Origin: Psychroflexus sp. ALD_RP9
Lineage (GTDB): Bacteria > Bacteroidota > Bacteroidia > Flavobacteriales > Flavobacteriaceae
Direction: 5' to 3'
Length of the DNA stretch: 64,000 bases
Assembly: GCF_017311165.1 (NCBI RefSeq)
Contig: NZ_CP062973.1
Span: 1,116,001-1,180,000, forward strand
This document shows positions 53,697 to 63,117 of this stretch, piece after piece. The stretch's first letter is position 1, and each line of letters begins with the position of its first letter. A model generated the notes under the pieces. The model did not search any database. It saw only the letters and a program-made list of their open reading frames with translations, and was not told the DNA's origin. Made by a program: the position numbers and the translations under genes.

Positions 53697-54614
53697 ATGC
53701 TAACAAGATTTTTTTCACAATCAAAACCTATTCAACTTGTTTTTCTTTTAGCTTACTTAGGTTTAAGTTATGTGATGTATGCTGTTTTTCACCTTTCTGA
53801 ACTTACTTTCTTAAAAAGTTTTTTAGGTGGAATTGCTATTTTAAGTTGTGCGTTTTTAATTGATTTTATTGTAAAGAAAAATAAGTTTCAAGAACAGCAT
53901 TCATACAGTCTATTAATGTTTTGTGTGCTAAGCAGCATAAATCAAGTAATTTTCAAATCGCCTATTGAAATATTAGGATTACTATTTATCCTTTTGGCTT
54001 TAAGGCGTTTATTAAGTTTAAAGTCTCAAATTGATATTTCTAAAAAACTTTTTGATGCTGGTTTTTGGACTTTTTGGGCTGTATTGTGCAATTCAAGCCA
54101 TAGTTTACTATTACTTTTAATTTTGTTTGCGGCTGTCTTTTATGCAGGACATCATTTTAAATTTTTTCTACTTGGTTTTTTAGGTTTTGTATGTGGCCTA
54201 ATTCTTCATTTAGCAACTGTTTTAGTTTTTGAAGATACTGCCCCAAATTACTTGAGCCTTTTACCACATTTCGATTTTAAAATTGATTTTAGGTATGCCC
54301 TACCGCAACTTCTAAACTTATATGTGCTTATTATTCTAGGTATTGTTCTCGTTATCTTTATGTCGCCTATTTATAGACCTTTAAAACTTAATCAACAACG
54401 TAATTTGAGTTTACTGCTTATTTTACTTGTTCTCTATACTATCTATAGCTTGTTTAGTGCTAATTTTAAGCCGATTAATTTTATGTTTATAAGTTTAGGC
54501 TTAGCTTTTTTAACAGGAAATATTCTTCAAATTAAAGGTTTAAAACTTATTTATAAAGAGTTGCTTTTATGGATAATGATAGGTTTGGGTATTTTTCAGT
54601 TTAGTCTAGTTTAG
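53697..54614 (+). CDS. DUF6427-like polytopic membrane protein
   Basis: A 305-residue protein with about nine hydrophobic segments, MLTRFFSQSKPIQLVFLLAY at the N-terminus and NPISLLPHFDF-like loops. It matches the flavobacterial DUF6427 family in my recollection, a membrane family found next to purD and upp; function unknown. Transport or lipid-related roles cannot be judged. It is divergent from the DUF6341-like gene and its 3' end overlaps the GIN-domain gene by 14 bases on the opposite strand. Confidence 0.75.
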   Translation: MLTRFFSQSKPIQLVFLLAYLGLSYVMYAVFHLSELTFLKSFLGGIAILSCAFLIDFIVKKNKFQEQHSYSLLMFCVLSSINQVIFKSPIEILGLLFILLALRRLLSLKSQIDISKKLFDAGFWTFWAVLCNSSHSLLLLLILFAAVFYAGHHFKFFLLGFLGFVCGLILHLATVLVFEDTAPNYLSLLPHFDFKIDFRYALPQLLNLYVLIILGIVLVIFMSPIYRPLKLNQQRNLSLLLILLVLYTIYSLFSANFKPINFMFISLGLAFLTGNILQIKGLKLIYKELLLWIMIGLGIFQFSLV

Positions 54615-55290
54615 ACATTCGTTTAATTTCACCACCTAATTTTGTTTTTTGGTCAATTTTTGAAGGATTACCATATATATAAATTGTTCCACCAGCTGTA
54701 ACAGCAGCTCGAATACTTTTGGTAGCGTTTGCACGAATACTACCACCGTAACTTACTTTTACATCAGCATTATTGCTAATTAAATGCTTAGTGTTTGCCA
54801 TGGCGCCTGTTTTAACTGTGCAATAATAGTGCTTGGCTTCACCTCTTAATTGAACAGTGGCACCTGTTACACTTTTAATCCTTAAGTCTTTAACATCTAA
54901 TTCTGCGCTGAGAAAGCTGCCTTCAGAAACATCAATCTCTAGATGTTTTTGGGTTAGTTTCTCGGTTACTTCAACCTCAGCAGCATTATTTAATGTTAAT
55001 GCAATAAATGAATTAACATACAATTTTACTTTGGTGTCGCTTTCAGAAAAAAGTTCATCTAAAGGTAAACTCAGCTTTAATTCACCTTGCTTTACATTCC
55101 ATTTTAAATCTTCACTACCGTAACCTTCAACTACAACTTTAGTTTCTTTGGCACCAGGAATTATTTCTGCATTAATTTTATTGGTAATTTTAATGCGATT
55201 AAAATCTTGATCAATTTCGTAGGTTTTGGTTTGAGCAATGCTTGTTAATGAAAAGAAAATGAATATAGCTGAAGTTATTTTTAAAATCAT
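54601..55290 (-). CDS. GIN-domain (DUF2807) exported protein
   Basis: A 229-residue protein with a signal peptide (1 to about 19, ending TSIAQ) and a right-handed beta-type repeat domain (EVEVTEKLTQKHLEIDVSEG, DLRIKSVTGATVQLRGEA, DVKVSYGGSIRANATKS). This matches the putative auto-transporter adhesin head GIN domain found in Bacteroidota. It is likely periplasmic or surface-located; ligand unknown. A near-consensus -7 box (TACATTTA) is present on the minus strand at 55306-55313. Confidence 0.84.
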   Translation of the reverse strand: MILKITSAIFIFFSLTSIAQTKTYEIDQDFNRIKITNKINAEIIPGAKETKVVVEGYGSEDLKWNVKQGELKLSLPLDELFSESDTKVKLYVNSFIALTLNNAAEVEVTEKLTQKHLEIDVSEGSFLSAELDVKDLRIKSVTGATVQLRGEAKHYYCTVKTGAMANTKHLISNNADVKVSYGGSIRANATKSIRAAVTAGGTIYIYGNPSKIDQKTKLGGEIKRMSKLD

Positions 55291-55361
55291 AATTTTATTT
55301 TTTTGTAAATGTAAATTGTTTTTTGCATTGAAATATTCAATTTGCTGTTAAAAAGCTTTAG

Positions 55362-55369
55362 TATATTTG
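55362..55369 (+). promoter_or_regulatory. Bacteroidota -7 box for lpxH
   Basis: TATATTTG matches TAnnTTTG exactly. TTTG at 55341-55344 lies 17 bases upstream as a possible -33. It supports the ATG at 55384 and not the upstream TTG. Confidence 0.62.
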
Positions 55370-55383
55370 GCATTTTAAGATTT

Positions 55384-56148
55384 ATGAAAATACCATCAGG
55401 TCAACAGGTTTATTTTGCTTCAGATCAGCATTTAGGAGCGCCGACGCCAGCTGAAAGCTTGAAGCGCGAAAAAATTTTTGTTGAATTTTTAGATGAAATT
55501 AAAACTGATGCTGCGGCCATTTTTCTTCTTGGAGATCTTTTTGATTTTTGGTTTGAGTATAAACAAGTTGTGCCTAAAGGTTTTGTGAGAGTTTTAGGGA
55601 AATTATCTGAAATTGCAGATAGTGGTATTCCTATTTATTTTTTTGTTGGTAATCACGACTTATGGATGGACTCTTATTTTGAAGATGAATTAGGGATTCA
55701 TACGTTTCATCAACCTCAATTTTTTGAACTAAATAACACTAAATTTTTAATTGGTCATGGCGATGGTCTCGGCCCAGGTGATAAGGGTTATAAACGCATG
55801 AAAAAAGTGTTTACCAATTCTTTTTCTAAATTCCTATTTCGTTGGCTACATCCCGATTTAGGTGTGAGGTTAGCCAAGCATTTGTCGGTTAAAAATAAAT
55901 TAATTTCAGGTGATGAAGATGCTAAGTTTTTAGGTGAAGAAAACGAATGGTTAGCGCAATATGCTAAACGTAAACTCGAATTTGAGCATTATGATTACTT
56001 TGTGTTTGGCCACCGGCATTTACCGATGGAGATTGAACTTAACGAAAAGTCTACTTATTTAAATTTAGGTGATTGGATTTCGCATTTTACTTATGCCAAG
56101 TTTGATGGTCAGCAATTGCATTTAAAATATTGGCAAAAAAAAACCTGA
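55384..56148 (+). CDS. lpxH: UDP-2,3-diacylglucosamine diphosphatase (LpxH)
   Basis: A 254-residue calcineurin-like metallophosphatase of lipid A synthesis. It hydrolyses UDP-2,3-diacylglucosamine to lipid X. Metal and catalytic motifs are SDQHLGAP near the start, LLGDLFDFWFEY, FVGNHDLW, IGHGDGLGPGD and FGHRHLPMEI. It is the only lipid A gene in the window. The 3' end overlaps the tatA terminator on the opposite strand. LpxG or LpxI are excluded by fold. Confidence 0.88.
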   Translation: MKIPSGQQVYFASDQHLGAPTPAESLKREKIFVEFLDEIKTDAAAIFLLGDLFDFWFEYKQVVPKGFVRVLGKLSEIADSGIPIYFFVGNHDLWMDSYFEDELGIHTFHQPQFFELNNTKFLIGHGDGLGPGDKGYKRMKKVFTNSFSKFLFRWLHPDLGVRLAKHLSVKNKLISGDEDAKFLGEENEWLAQYAKRKLEFEHYDYFVFGHRHLPMEIELNEKSTYLNLGDWISHFTYAKFDGQQLHLKYWQKKT

Positions 56149-56162
56149 GTTAAAAACTCAGG
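56135..56162 (-). terminator. rho-independent terminator of tatA
   Basis: On the minus strand a CCTGAGT / ACTCAGG stem (56144-56150 with 56156-56162) is followed by nine T, read as nine A at 56135-56143. It lies over the end of lpxH and faces the minus strand only. Confidence 0.87.
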
Positions 56163-56184
56163 CTGATATTAAAAATAAAAGGTG

Positions 56185-56385
56185 TTATTTTAACGATTTT
56201 TCGTCGTTACCGTTAGCTTTACTTTCACCATCTTCTTCTTTAGAAGCGTCCTTAAATTCTTTAATTCCACTACCTAAACCACGCATTAATTCTGGTATTT
56301 TACGGCCTCCAAACAACAATAAAATAACAACTGCTATTAAGACGATTTGAGGCCAACCTATCATTCCGTAAATTACTTGTAACAT
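56185..56385 (-). CDS. tatA: twin-arginine translocase subunit TatA/TatE
   Basis: A 66-residue protein with one N-terminal membrane helix (about 8-28), the hinge [13 protein letters not shown] and an amphipathic helix, then an acidic tail ([10 protein letters not shown]). It forms the pore-like part of the Tat pathway for folded proteins. TatC is not in the window. Divergent from the M23 gene and ends in a strong terminator. Confidence 0.93.
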   Translation of the reverse strand: MLQVIYGMIGWPQIVLIAVVILLLFGGRKIPELMRGLGSGIKEFKDASKEEDGESKANGNDEKSLK

Positions 56386-56408
56386 ATAATTAGCTTAAAA
56401 TTGCATTG

Positions 56409-56416
56409 CAAAATTA
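56409..56416 (-). promoter_or_regulatory. Bacteroidota -7 box for tatA
   Basis: The minus strand reads TAATTTTG, matching TAnnTTTG exactly, about 23 bases before the tatA ATG. Confidence 0.6.
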
Positions 56417-56476
56417 GCAATAAAAAAACAAAACAAAGGTTTAGTATATAAAAACAATCAGAAATTAACTTTATTA

Positions 56477-56484
56477 TATCTTTG
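56477..56484 (+). promoter_or_regulatory. Bacteroidota -7 box for the M23 operon
   Basis: TATCTTTG matches TAnnTTTG exactly, 19 bases before the ATG at 56504. Confidence 0.65.
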
Positions 56485-56503
56485 TAAGACTTACAAATAT
56501 TAC

Positions 56504-57379
56504 ATGACTAAGCGTAAAAAAAAAGACAAAAAAAAATTTTCTGAAAAGCTGCTTCACAAGTATCGACTTGTTATTTTAAATGAAGACACCTTTGAAGAGC
56601 GCGTTGCTTTTAAATTATCACGCTTAAATGTCATCAGTTTAAGCGTTATTTTTAGTATTTTATTAATTGTGGGCACAAGTGTTTTAATAGTTTTTACACC
56701 CCTAAAAGAATACATTCCAGGCTATTCATCTTCAGCTTTAAAGCAAAAGGCTACAAGACTAAGCTTAAAAGTAGATTCGCTTGAAAACCAAGTTGCCATT
56801 AACAATAATTATTATCAATCTATTAGAGCCATTTTATCTGGTGAAATTCCTGTAGAAGAATTTAATGAAGATAGCACTTATAAAACTCAAATTTCGAATA
56901 TTAAATCTGAAGAATTACAACCAACATTAGCTGAAAACAAATTACGTGAAAGAGTTGAAAGTAACGATAAGTTTAATTTATTAGAACAAGCCGTTCAAAA
57001 AACCGATTTATCGCTATTTCCACCTGTAACAGGTCGTATAACCGAAGCTTACAATGCCGAAATTAAACATTATGCCGTTGATATTGTAACCGTTAAAGAT
57101 AAACCAGTTAAAACCGTTGCTGATGGAACTGTTATTTTTTCAGAATGGACTGCTTCAACAGGTTACGTGATTATTATAGAGCATAGTTTTGGATTAATTT
57201 CAGTTTATAAGCACAATGCTGAATTGCTTAAAGCTCAAGGCGATTTAGTAAAAAGTGGCGAAGTAATCGCCATTACTGGTAACACAGGTGAGCTTTCAAC
57301 TGGGCCACATCTTCATTTTGAACTTTGGGTAGATGGTTACCCTGTAAATCCTCAAGATTATATAACATTTGAAGAATAA
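56504..57379 (+). CDS. M23-family peptidoglycan metallopeptidase
   Basis: A 291-residue LytM-type protein. A basic cytoplasmic N-terminus is followed by one membrane helix (about 46-66), a periplasmic coiled region, and the M23 domain. It has the metal ligands in HYAVDIV (HxxxD) and the HxH of GPHLHFELW. It should cleave cell-wall cross-links or activate another hydrolase. It is the first gene of a plus-strand run with the GH3 and DUF6909-like genes, with 3-28 base gaps. Confidence 0.92.
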   Translation: MTKRKKKDKKKFSEKLLHKYRLVILNEDTFEERVAFKLSRLNVISLSVIFSILLIVGTSVLIVFTPLKEYIPGYSSSALKQKATRLSLKVDSLENQVAINNNYYQSIRAILSGEIPVEEFNEDSTYKTQISNIKSEELQPTLAENKLRERVESNDKFNLLEQAVQKTDLSLFPPVTGRITEAYNAEIKHYAVDIVTVKDKPVKTVADGTVIFSEWTASTGYVIIIEHSFGLISVYKHNAELLKAQGDLVKSGEVIAITGNTGELSTGPHLHFELWVDGYPVNPQDYITFEE

Positions 57380-57382
57380 TCT

Positions 57383-58876
57383 ATGTCTATAAAATCAATT
57401 GCAGCAAAGTTATTTGCGAAACATATCACCAAGAAAATAGTAAATTGGTCTTCTAAACCTGTTGAAACACAACAGCGCGTTTTTGAAACTTTAATCGCTT
57501 CAGCTAGCGAAACTCAATTTGGAAAAGACCATCATTTTGAAACTATTTCTACTCCGGAAGCCTTCAGAAAAAATGTTCCAATTCGTGATTACGAAGCTTT
57601 AAAACCTTACATAGATCAAGTGGTTGAAGGTGTACCAAATATTTTATGGCCAGGAAAACCACTATATTTTGCCAAAACTTCAGGTACAACAAGTGGTGCT
57701 AAATACATTCCATTAACTAAAGCATCTATGCCAACACATATCAATGCGGCGCGGAATGCCATTTTATGTTATATTGCAGAAACGGGTCGCTCAAAATTTG
57801 TAGATGGCAAAATGATTTTTTTGCAAGGGAATCCTAAACTCGAAGAAAAAAATGGTATAAAACTGGGACGTTTATCTGGAATTGTAGCCCATTTTGTTCC
57901 CAACTACCTCCAAAAAAATAGATTACCAAGCTGGGAAACCAATTGCATAGATGATTGGGAAACTAAACTCAATGCCGTTGTAAATGAAACTATTTCAGAA
58001 GATATGACGGTTTTTAGCGGTATTCCATCTTGGGTACAGACCTACTTTGAGAAACTTGTAGAAAATTCAGGAAAACCTATAGGGAAACTTTATAAAAATC
58101 TGGAACTTTTTATTTATGGCGGAGTTAATTACGAGCCTTATCGATCAAAATTTGAACAGTTAATTGGGCGTAAAATAGCCAGTATTGAATTGTATCCGGC
58201 TTCTGAAGGTTTTTTTGCATTTCAAGACTCACAAACAGAAAAAGGCATGCTACTTCAATTAGATTCAGGAATATTTTATGAATTTATCAAAGCAGAAGAG
58301 TTTTATGATGAAAATCCTCAAGTTTATACAATAGCTACAGTTGAAGTTAACGTTAATTACGTCATGATTATTTCAACCAATGCAGGATTATGGCGCTACA
58401 ACTTAGGCGATACAGTCATGTTTGTTAATAAAAATCCATACCGACTAGTAGTTTCAGGTCGTATTAAACACTTTACATCAGCCTTTGGAGAACATGTCAT
58501 CGCAAAAGAGGTAGAGGAATCACTTCAAATCGCCTCGGAGCAATTTCCGATTGAAATTTCAGAATTTACAGTTGCCCCGCAAATTAATCCGAAAGAAGGT
58601 TTACCTTACCACGAGTGGTTTATTGAATTTAACAACAAACCTAAAGACTTGAGTCAATTAGCTAAAGCAATAGACCAAGCTTTACAACAGCAAAACTCGT
58701 ATTATAAAGATTTACGAGAAGGACAGATGCTACAATGCCTAAAAATAACAAGTTTACCTAAACATAGTTTTGCCAAACATATGGAAAGTATAGGTAAATT
58801 AGGAGGTCAAAACAAAGTTCCACGCCTATCTAACGACCGTAAAATTGCCGAAAGCTTAGAACAATTTAAGCGATAA
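57383..58876 (+). CDS. GH3-family (ANL superfamily) acyl-acid-amido synthetase-like protein
   Basis: A 497-residue protein matching the bacterial branch of the GH3 family, first known from plant hormone conjugation. The AMP-binding loop is YFAKTSGTTSGAKYIPLT (near 95-112), with ELYPASEGFFAFQD and LGDTVMFVNKNPYRLVVSGR as later motifs. The natural acid and amine are unknown in Bacteroidota. It sits 3 bases after the M23 gene and 28 before the DUF6909-like gene, so it belongs to the same transcript. Confidence 0.9.
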   Translation: MSIKSIAAKLFAKHITKKIVNWSSKPVETQQRVFETLIASASETQFGKDHHFETISTPEAFRKNVPIRDYEALKPYIDQVVEGVPNILWPGKPLYFAKTSGTTSGAKYIPLTKASMPTHINAARNAILCYIAETGRSKFVDGKMIFLQGNPKLEEKNGIKLGRLSGIVAHFVPNYLQKNRLPSWETNCIDDWETKLNAVVNETISEDMTVFSGIPSWVQTYFEKLVENSGKPIGKLYKNLELFIYGGVNYEPYRSKFEQLIGRKIASIELYPASEGFFAFQDSQTEKGMLLQLDSGIFYEFIKAEEFYDENPQVYTIATVEVNVNYVMIISTNAGLWRYNLGDTVMFVNKNPYRLVVSGRIKHFTSAFGEHVIAKEVEESLQIASEQFPIEISEFTVAPQINPKEGLPYHEWFIEFNNKPKDLSQLAKAIDQALQQQNSYYKDLREGQMLQCLKITSLPKHSFAKHMESIGKLGGQNKVPRLSNDRKIAESLEQFKR

Positions 58877-58904
58877 TGTTTACTTTTACACCATAAATTA
58901 AATC

Positions 58905-60602
58905 ATGACACAATTAAAACATACGGGTAGAAATAGAGCTCAAGAAAGCACAAATGCCATAGAACGCATGTATATCACAATGCGTCATTTATTTATTCGT
59001 GGATTTTATAAGCCTATGGGTGTTTCAGGCGAAACCCTTCGAGAGGCTTTATTAACATTACGACCAGAAATTTATGGTACGATAGCTGAAGACAAAATTG
59101 AGTTAAATGGTCTACACTATGTGATAGAACGTTTGCCAGAAGGTATTGAGGAGTGTCGCTTCATTAATTTAACTAGTGATGAAGGTTATAATAATTCACA
59201 TTTTACGCCCATAATTCCTCCTAAACGTCGGCGTAATTGCTATCGGATTGATGAAGAACAGATGAATATTGAAATTACACGAGGTCGCTCTGAAATTTAT
59301 GATATTCTTACACATTTAACTTTCCTCTTTATCGAGTCTCATAAAATAATGAAAGCCATCGTTATTGATAAAGACGAAAATTTATCACGCGATTGGTTAA
59401 AACTTGAATTGGCTGTAAAAAAATCAAGCAAATTAAGCCAAAAAGAAAAAGAAATAGCCATAACACATTTGGCAAATATCATTGGCCGAACTTTTGAAGA
59501 AGTTCTCTCCGTGTATTCAAAATTTGCCACAAAAAATAATGAAAATAAATTTTTACATCTCATTTACAATTTAGGTCAATTAGCTTTAGAAGAATTTCTA
59601 CACCATAAAAAGCGAACAATAACCTTTAGTCCAGTAGTTAGAGAACGTCTAGGGCATCATATTCATGGTGAAATTTGGGCTAATAATATTAAACAGCAAC
59701 TTTTAGAAAAAGAACTATTTGATAGACCTTTACATATAATTAGTGCTAATATGCATAGTGTTATGAATACACTTTATGCACCAATTGCTTTACAAAAATT
59801 ATGTAAAAACAAAACCCGATTTCAAGTATATGAAGCTTTAAGTGATGCTAAAAATTCAGCATTAAGAGAAAAAGTAACAAAAGAAGCTTTGTCTCGTGGA
59901 ATGTTTCAAATTAAAGACACAAGTGGAACAAATATCGATGTTCAAATATTTGATACAGCCCAGTTGAAGCATCCAGAACAAGATTTCAAGTTAGAAGATC
60001 CAAAAAATGCACCGGTTATTATTGTGATGGATTACGCTTTTGGAGAACAAGCTTATGAAACCATGGATGAACTCTTAAAACCGTTTAAGCCTAATGGTTC
60101 TGAGCCAAAACATATGAATGTTGAGTCCATTTCTATTATGGGTAAAGCAGGAATCTTAGAAGGCGGAAAAGGCGATTTAATGATTCCAACAGCTCATTTA
60201 TTTGAAGGTACAGCAGACAATTATCCGTTTAAAAATGAGTTATCATTAAACGATTTTCAGGATAGTAGTTTAAAAGCTTTTGAAGGCGCAATGGTTACAG
60301 TACTTGGTACATCACTTCAAAATAGAGACTTGTTGAGCTTTTTTCACGATTCAACTTGGCGCGTAATTGGTTTAGAAATGGAAGGTGCACATTATCAAAA
60401 AGCGATTCAAGCTGCAGCCCGATTGCGCGATAATATTACACCAGAGGTAAAATTACGTTATGCCTATTACGCAAGTGATAATCCTTTAGAGACAGGAAGT
60501 ACTTTAGCCTCAGGCGGTTTGGGTACTACCGGTGTTAAACCTACTTACTTAATAACAGAAAAAATTCTTTACCAAATATTCAGAGATGCAAGAGAAAACT
60601 AA
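58905..60602 (+). CDS. DUF6909-like protein with nucleosidase-like C-terminal half
   Basis: A 565-residue Bacteroidota protein of unknown function. Residues 1 to about 260 are helical and not recognised. The C-terminal half has features of the PNP/UDP-phosphorylase (nucleosidase) fold. One is ISIMGKAGILEGGKGDLMIP (about 405-424), like the G-x-A-G-x-L...GD-x-x-P block; the other is VIGLEMEGAHYQKAI (about 493-507), like the EMEGA ribose-binding motif. ASDNPL follows, as in AMP nucleosidases. Nucleoside or nucleotide hydrolysis is thus possible, but untested. It overlaps the Wzz-like gene by 17 bases. Confidence 0.7.
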   Translation: MTQLKHTGRNRAQESTNAIERMYITMRHLFIRGFYKPMGVSGETLREALLTLRPEIYGTIAEDKIELNGLHYVIERLPEGIEECRFINLTSDEGYNNSHFTPIIPPKRRRNCYRIDEEQMNIEITRGRSEIYDILTHLTFLFIESHKIMKAIVIDKDENLSRDWLKLELAVKKSSKLSQKEKEIAITHLANIIGRTFEEVLSVYSKFATKNNENKFLHLIYNLGQLALEEFLHHKKRTITFSPVVRERLGHHIHGEIWANNIKQQLLEKELFDRPLHIISANMHSVMNTLYAPIALQKLCKNKTRFQVYEALSDAKNSALREKVTKEALSRGMFQIKDTSGTNIDVQIFDTAQLKHPEQDFKLEDPKNAPVIIVMDYAFGEQAYETMDELLKPFKPNGSEPKHMNVESISIMGKAGILEGGKGDLMIPTAHLFEGTADNYPFKNELSLNDFQDSSLKAFEGAMVTVLGTSLQNRDLLSFFHDSTWRVIGLEMEGAHYQKAIQAAARLRDNITPEVKLRYAYYASDNPLETGSTLASGGLGTTGVKPTYLITEKILYQIFRDAREN

Positions 60603-61560
60603 CAACGACGAAATAGATTTATTTGAGTTTTTTAATCTTATAAAAAAAGGATTCAATAAGCTCGGTTTATTGATTTTGAGCTTATTTTTATTTATAAAGC
60701 GTAATGCAATTTTGTTTATAGCTTTAATTATAGTTGGTGGTGGCTTAGGCTATTATTTAGACAAAGAAAACAGTGCCAATTTAAAATCCACCATAACACT
60801 TCAGGCTATTTATAATTCTAAAGATTTTCTCTATGAAAGTATCGAGGAGTTAAATTGGGATATTTTAAACAGACCTGAAGTTGCTAGTAAAAAATTAAAT
60901 CTAGATATGGATTTAATTAAAAATATTAGTTTCGAGTTAAAGCCAATTACTAATATTAAGTCAATCACCGAAGAAGAAAGTGTCTACCTAGAATATTTAA
61001 GTGAACAAGACGCCATCAATAAAGAAGAAATTAATAAAGCAATTGTTTCTAATACAACACTTCATAAATTGATAATTTATCATAATGAAGGCATTAACAT
61101 TAATGAGATTTACAATCAAATTGAGAGTAAATATTTGACGAATATTAAATTAGAAAAAATCCATCAAATTGCGATAAGCAACAAAAAGAATACTATTGAA
61201 GCCTACGAGACAAACATTCGTCAAATTGATACAATTTTAACGAACTACAGCAAAAAGCTTTTAAATAATAGTCAAGCTACGTCGTTTTATAATTCTGAAA
61301 ACAACTTAAATGTTGCTGCATTGCTAGATGAAAAAAGGAATCTCTTGGGCGGAATTAATAATTTAAAACTTGATATAGAGAGAGAAGAAGGTTACATTAA
61401 ACCACTTAACGATGCGAAAACAAGTCAAATAGATAAAAGCCTAACAGACCATAAAAAAATACTCTTACCGCTTCTGTTGATTGTCTTATTTTTTGGTGTT
61501 AAGTTGTTAATTTTTATAAATAAAAAAGCTAACCAATTACAAGCTAACTCTGATGACTAA
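60586..61560 (+). CDS. Wzz-like two-helix membrane protein
   Basis: A 324-residue protein with the topology of polysaccharide chain-length regulators. It has a short cytoplasmic N-terminus (NDEIDLFEFFNLIKKGF), a membrane helix around 45-57, a long helical periplasmic domain, and a second membrane helix near the end (LLPLLLIVLFFGVKLLIF). It precedes the rhamnose genes, so a role in O-antigen length or assembly is plausible. The sequence is divergent from Wzz proper. It overlaps its neighbours by 17 and 8 bases. Confidence 0.68.
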   Translation: MQEKTNNDEIDLFEFFNLIKKGFNKLGLLILSLFLFIKRNAILFIALIIVGGGLGYYLDKENSANLKSTITLQAIYNSKDFLYESIEELNWDILNRPEVASKKLNLDMDLIKNISFELKPITNIKSITEEESVYLEYLSEQDAINKEEINKAIVSNTTLHKLIIYHNEGININEIYNQIESKYLTNIKLEKIHQIAISNKKNTIEAYETNIRQIDTILTNYSKKLLNNSQATSFYNSENNLNVAALLDEKRNLLGGINNLKLDIEREEGYIKPLNDAKTSQIDKSLTDHKKILLPLLLIVLFFGVKLLIFINKKANQLQANSDD

Positions 61561-62566
61561 TATTTTAATCACTGGTGGTGCTGGTTTTATTGCCAGTAAC
61601 TTTATCAATCTTTTTGTACCAGAACAAAAATTTCATTTTGTAAATTTAGACAAGCTAACCTATGCTGGAGATTTAAATAATATAGAGATCGCAGATTACA
61701 ATAATTACAGTTTTGTAAAAGGTGATATTTGTGATGAAAAATTAGTCAAAGAATTATTCGATAAATATCAATTTCAGTATGTATTTCATTTTGCTGCTGA
61801 ATCACATGTAGATAATTCAATTACAAATCCAGCCGCTTTTATCGATACTAATATTCGTGGTACCTTCAACCTGGTACATGAAGCTTATAAACTTTGGATG
61901 TCTGGCCCAAATCAACTCAAACCAGAATTTAATTCAGCTCGTTTTCTTCATGTTTCAACCGATGAGGTTTATGGAACTTTAGGTGAAACAGGCTTGTTTA
62001 CAGAAAAAACTGCTTACGCCCCAAACTCTCCTTATAGCGCTTCAAAAGCCTCTTCAGATTTTATTGTGAGAAGTTATTTTCATACCTATAACTTACCTGT
62101 AGTAACCACGAATTGTTCAAACAATTATGGGCCACATCAACATGATGAAAAACTAATTCCAACTATTATTAGAAAAGCCATTAACGGTGCTGAAATTCCT
62201 ATTTATGGCGACGGCAAAAACATTAGAGATTGGCTATATGTTAAAGATCATTGTAAAGGAATAATGCTTGCTATTAAAAATGGAAAGCTTGGCGAAACCT
62301 ATAATATTGGCGGACGTAACGAGCGCGATAACCTTTATATTGCAAAGAAAATTTGCGATATCCTTGATGAGGTTAATCCAAAAAAAGACCAAACCTCTTA
62401 CAATACTCAAATTACTTTCGTAAAAGATCGTCCAGGTCATGATTTTAGATATGCAATAGATGCCACAAAAATAGAAAATGAATTAGGCTGGCTAGCAGAT
62501 GAAAACTTTGAATCTGGTATTAAAAAAACTATTGACTGGTATTTACAAAAGTACACACAAGAATGA
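61553..62566 (+). CDS. rfbB: dTDP-glucose 4,6-dehydratase
   Basis: A 337-residue extended SDR enzyme that makes dTDP-4-keto-6-deoxyglucose. The NAD motif is GGAGFIASN (7-15), and HFAAESHVDNSI, VSTDEVYGTLGETG, the catalytic YSASKASSD (Tyr161, Lys165) and TNCSNNYGPHQHDEKLIP follow. Length and motifs fit RfbB/RmlB. The rhamnose pathway order here is rfbB-rfbC-rfbD, each overlapping the next by 4 bases; rfbA was not seen in the window. Confidence 0.96.
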   Translation: MTNILITGGAGFIASNFINLFVPEQKFHFVNLDKLTYAGDLNNIEIADYNNYSFVKGDICDEKLVKELFDKYQFQYVFHFAAESHVDNSITNPAAFIDTNIRGTFNLVHEAYKLWMSGPNQLKPEFNSARFLHVSTDEVYGTLGETGLFTEKTAYAPNSPYSASKASSDFIVRSYFHTYNLPVVTTNCSNNYGPHQHDEKLIPTIIRKAINGAEIPIYGDGKNIRDWLYVKDHCKGIMLAIKNGKLGETYNIGGRNERDNLYIAKKICDILDEVNPKKDQTSYNTQITFVKDRPGHDFRYAIDATKIENELGWLADENFESGIKKTIDWYLQKYTQE

Positions 62567-63117
62567 CCATTGAAGCTACACCGCTAAATAATTGCTATAT
62601 TATAAAACCAAATGTTTTTAAAGATCATCGCGGTAGTTTTATAGAAACGTATAAAGCTGGCAATCTTGAGCAAGTACTTGGTTATCAGGTTAAATTTGTT
62701 CAGGACAACCAGTCAATCTCAAAATATGGTGCTATACGTGGTTTTCACCTCCAAGTTGGCGATTTTGCCCAAGCTAAATTAGTACGTGTGGTTAAAGGTG
62801 AAGTTTTAGATGTTATTATCGATTTACGACCTGAATCTTCAACTTTTAAGCAGAGTTTTTGCTACAAGTTGAATGATGATAATAACCATCAATTATTTAT
62901 CCCACGAGGTTTCGCTCACGGATTTTCAACCCTTTCAGAAGAAGCGATTTTTGCCTATAAATGTGATAACTTTTACAATAAAGCATCAGAACGCGGAATT
63001 GCTTTTAATGATGAAACCTTAAATATAGATTGGGGCATAGCCAATGATCATCAAGTTGTGTCTGAAAAAGACTTAAATAATCCTAGTCTGAAGCAGTATT
63101 TAAGCTATTTAGTATGA
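62563..63117 (+). CDS. rfbC: dTDP-4-dehydrorhamnose 3,5-epimerase
   Basis: A 184-residue RmlC-type cupin that epimerises C3 and C5 of dTDP-4-keto-6-deoxyglucose. It has the catalytic His62 in RGFHLQ, the VVKGEVLDVIIDLRPESSTF strand block, and FIPRGFAHGFSTLSEEAIFAY with YNKASERGI. The start overlaps rfbB and the end overlaps rfbD, so they are translated together. Confidence 0.95.
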   Translation: MTIEATPLNNCYIIKPNVFKDHRGSFIETYKAGNLEQVLGYQVKFVQDNQSISKYGAIRGFHLQVGDFAQAKLVRVVKGEVLDVIIDLRPESSTFKQSFCYKLNDDNNHQLFIPRGFAHGFSTLSEEAIFAYKCDNFYNKASERGIAFNDETLNIDWGIANDHQVVSEKDLNNPSLKQYLSYLV

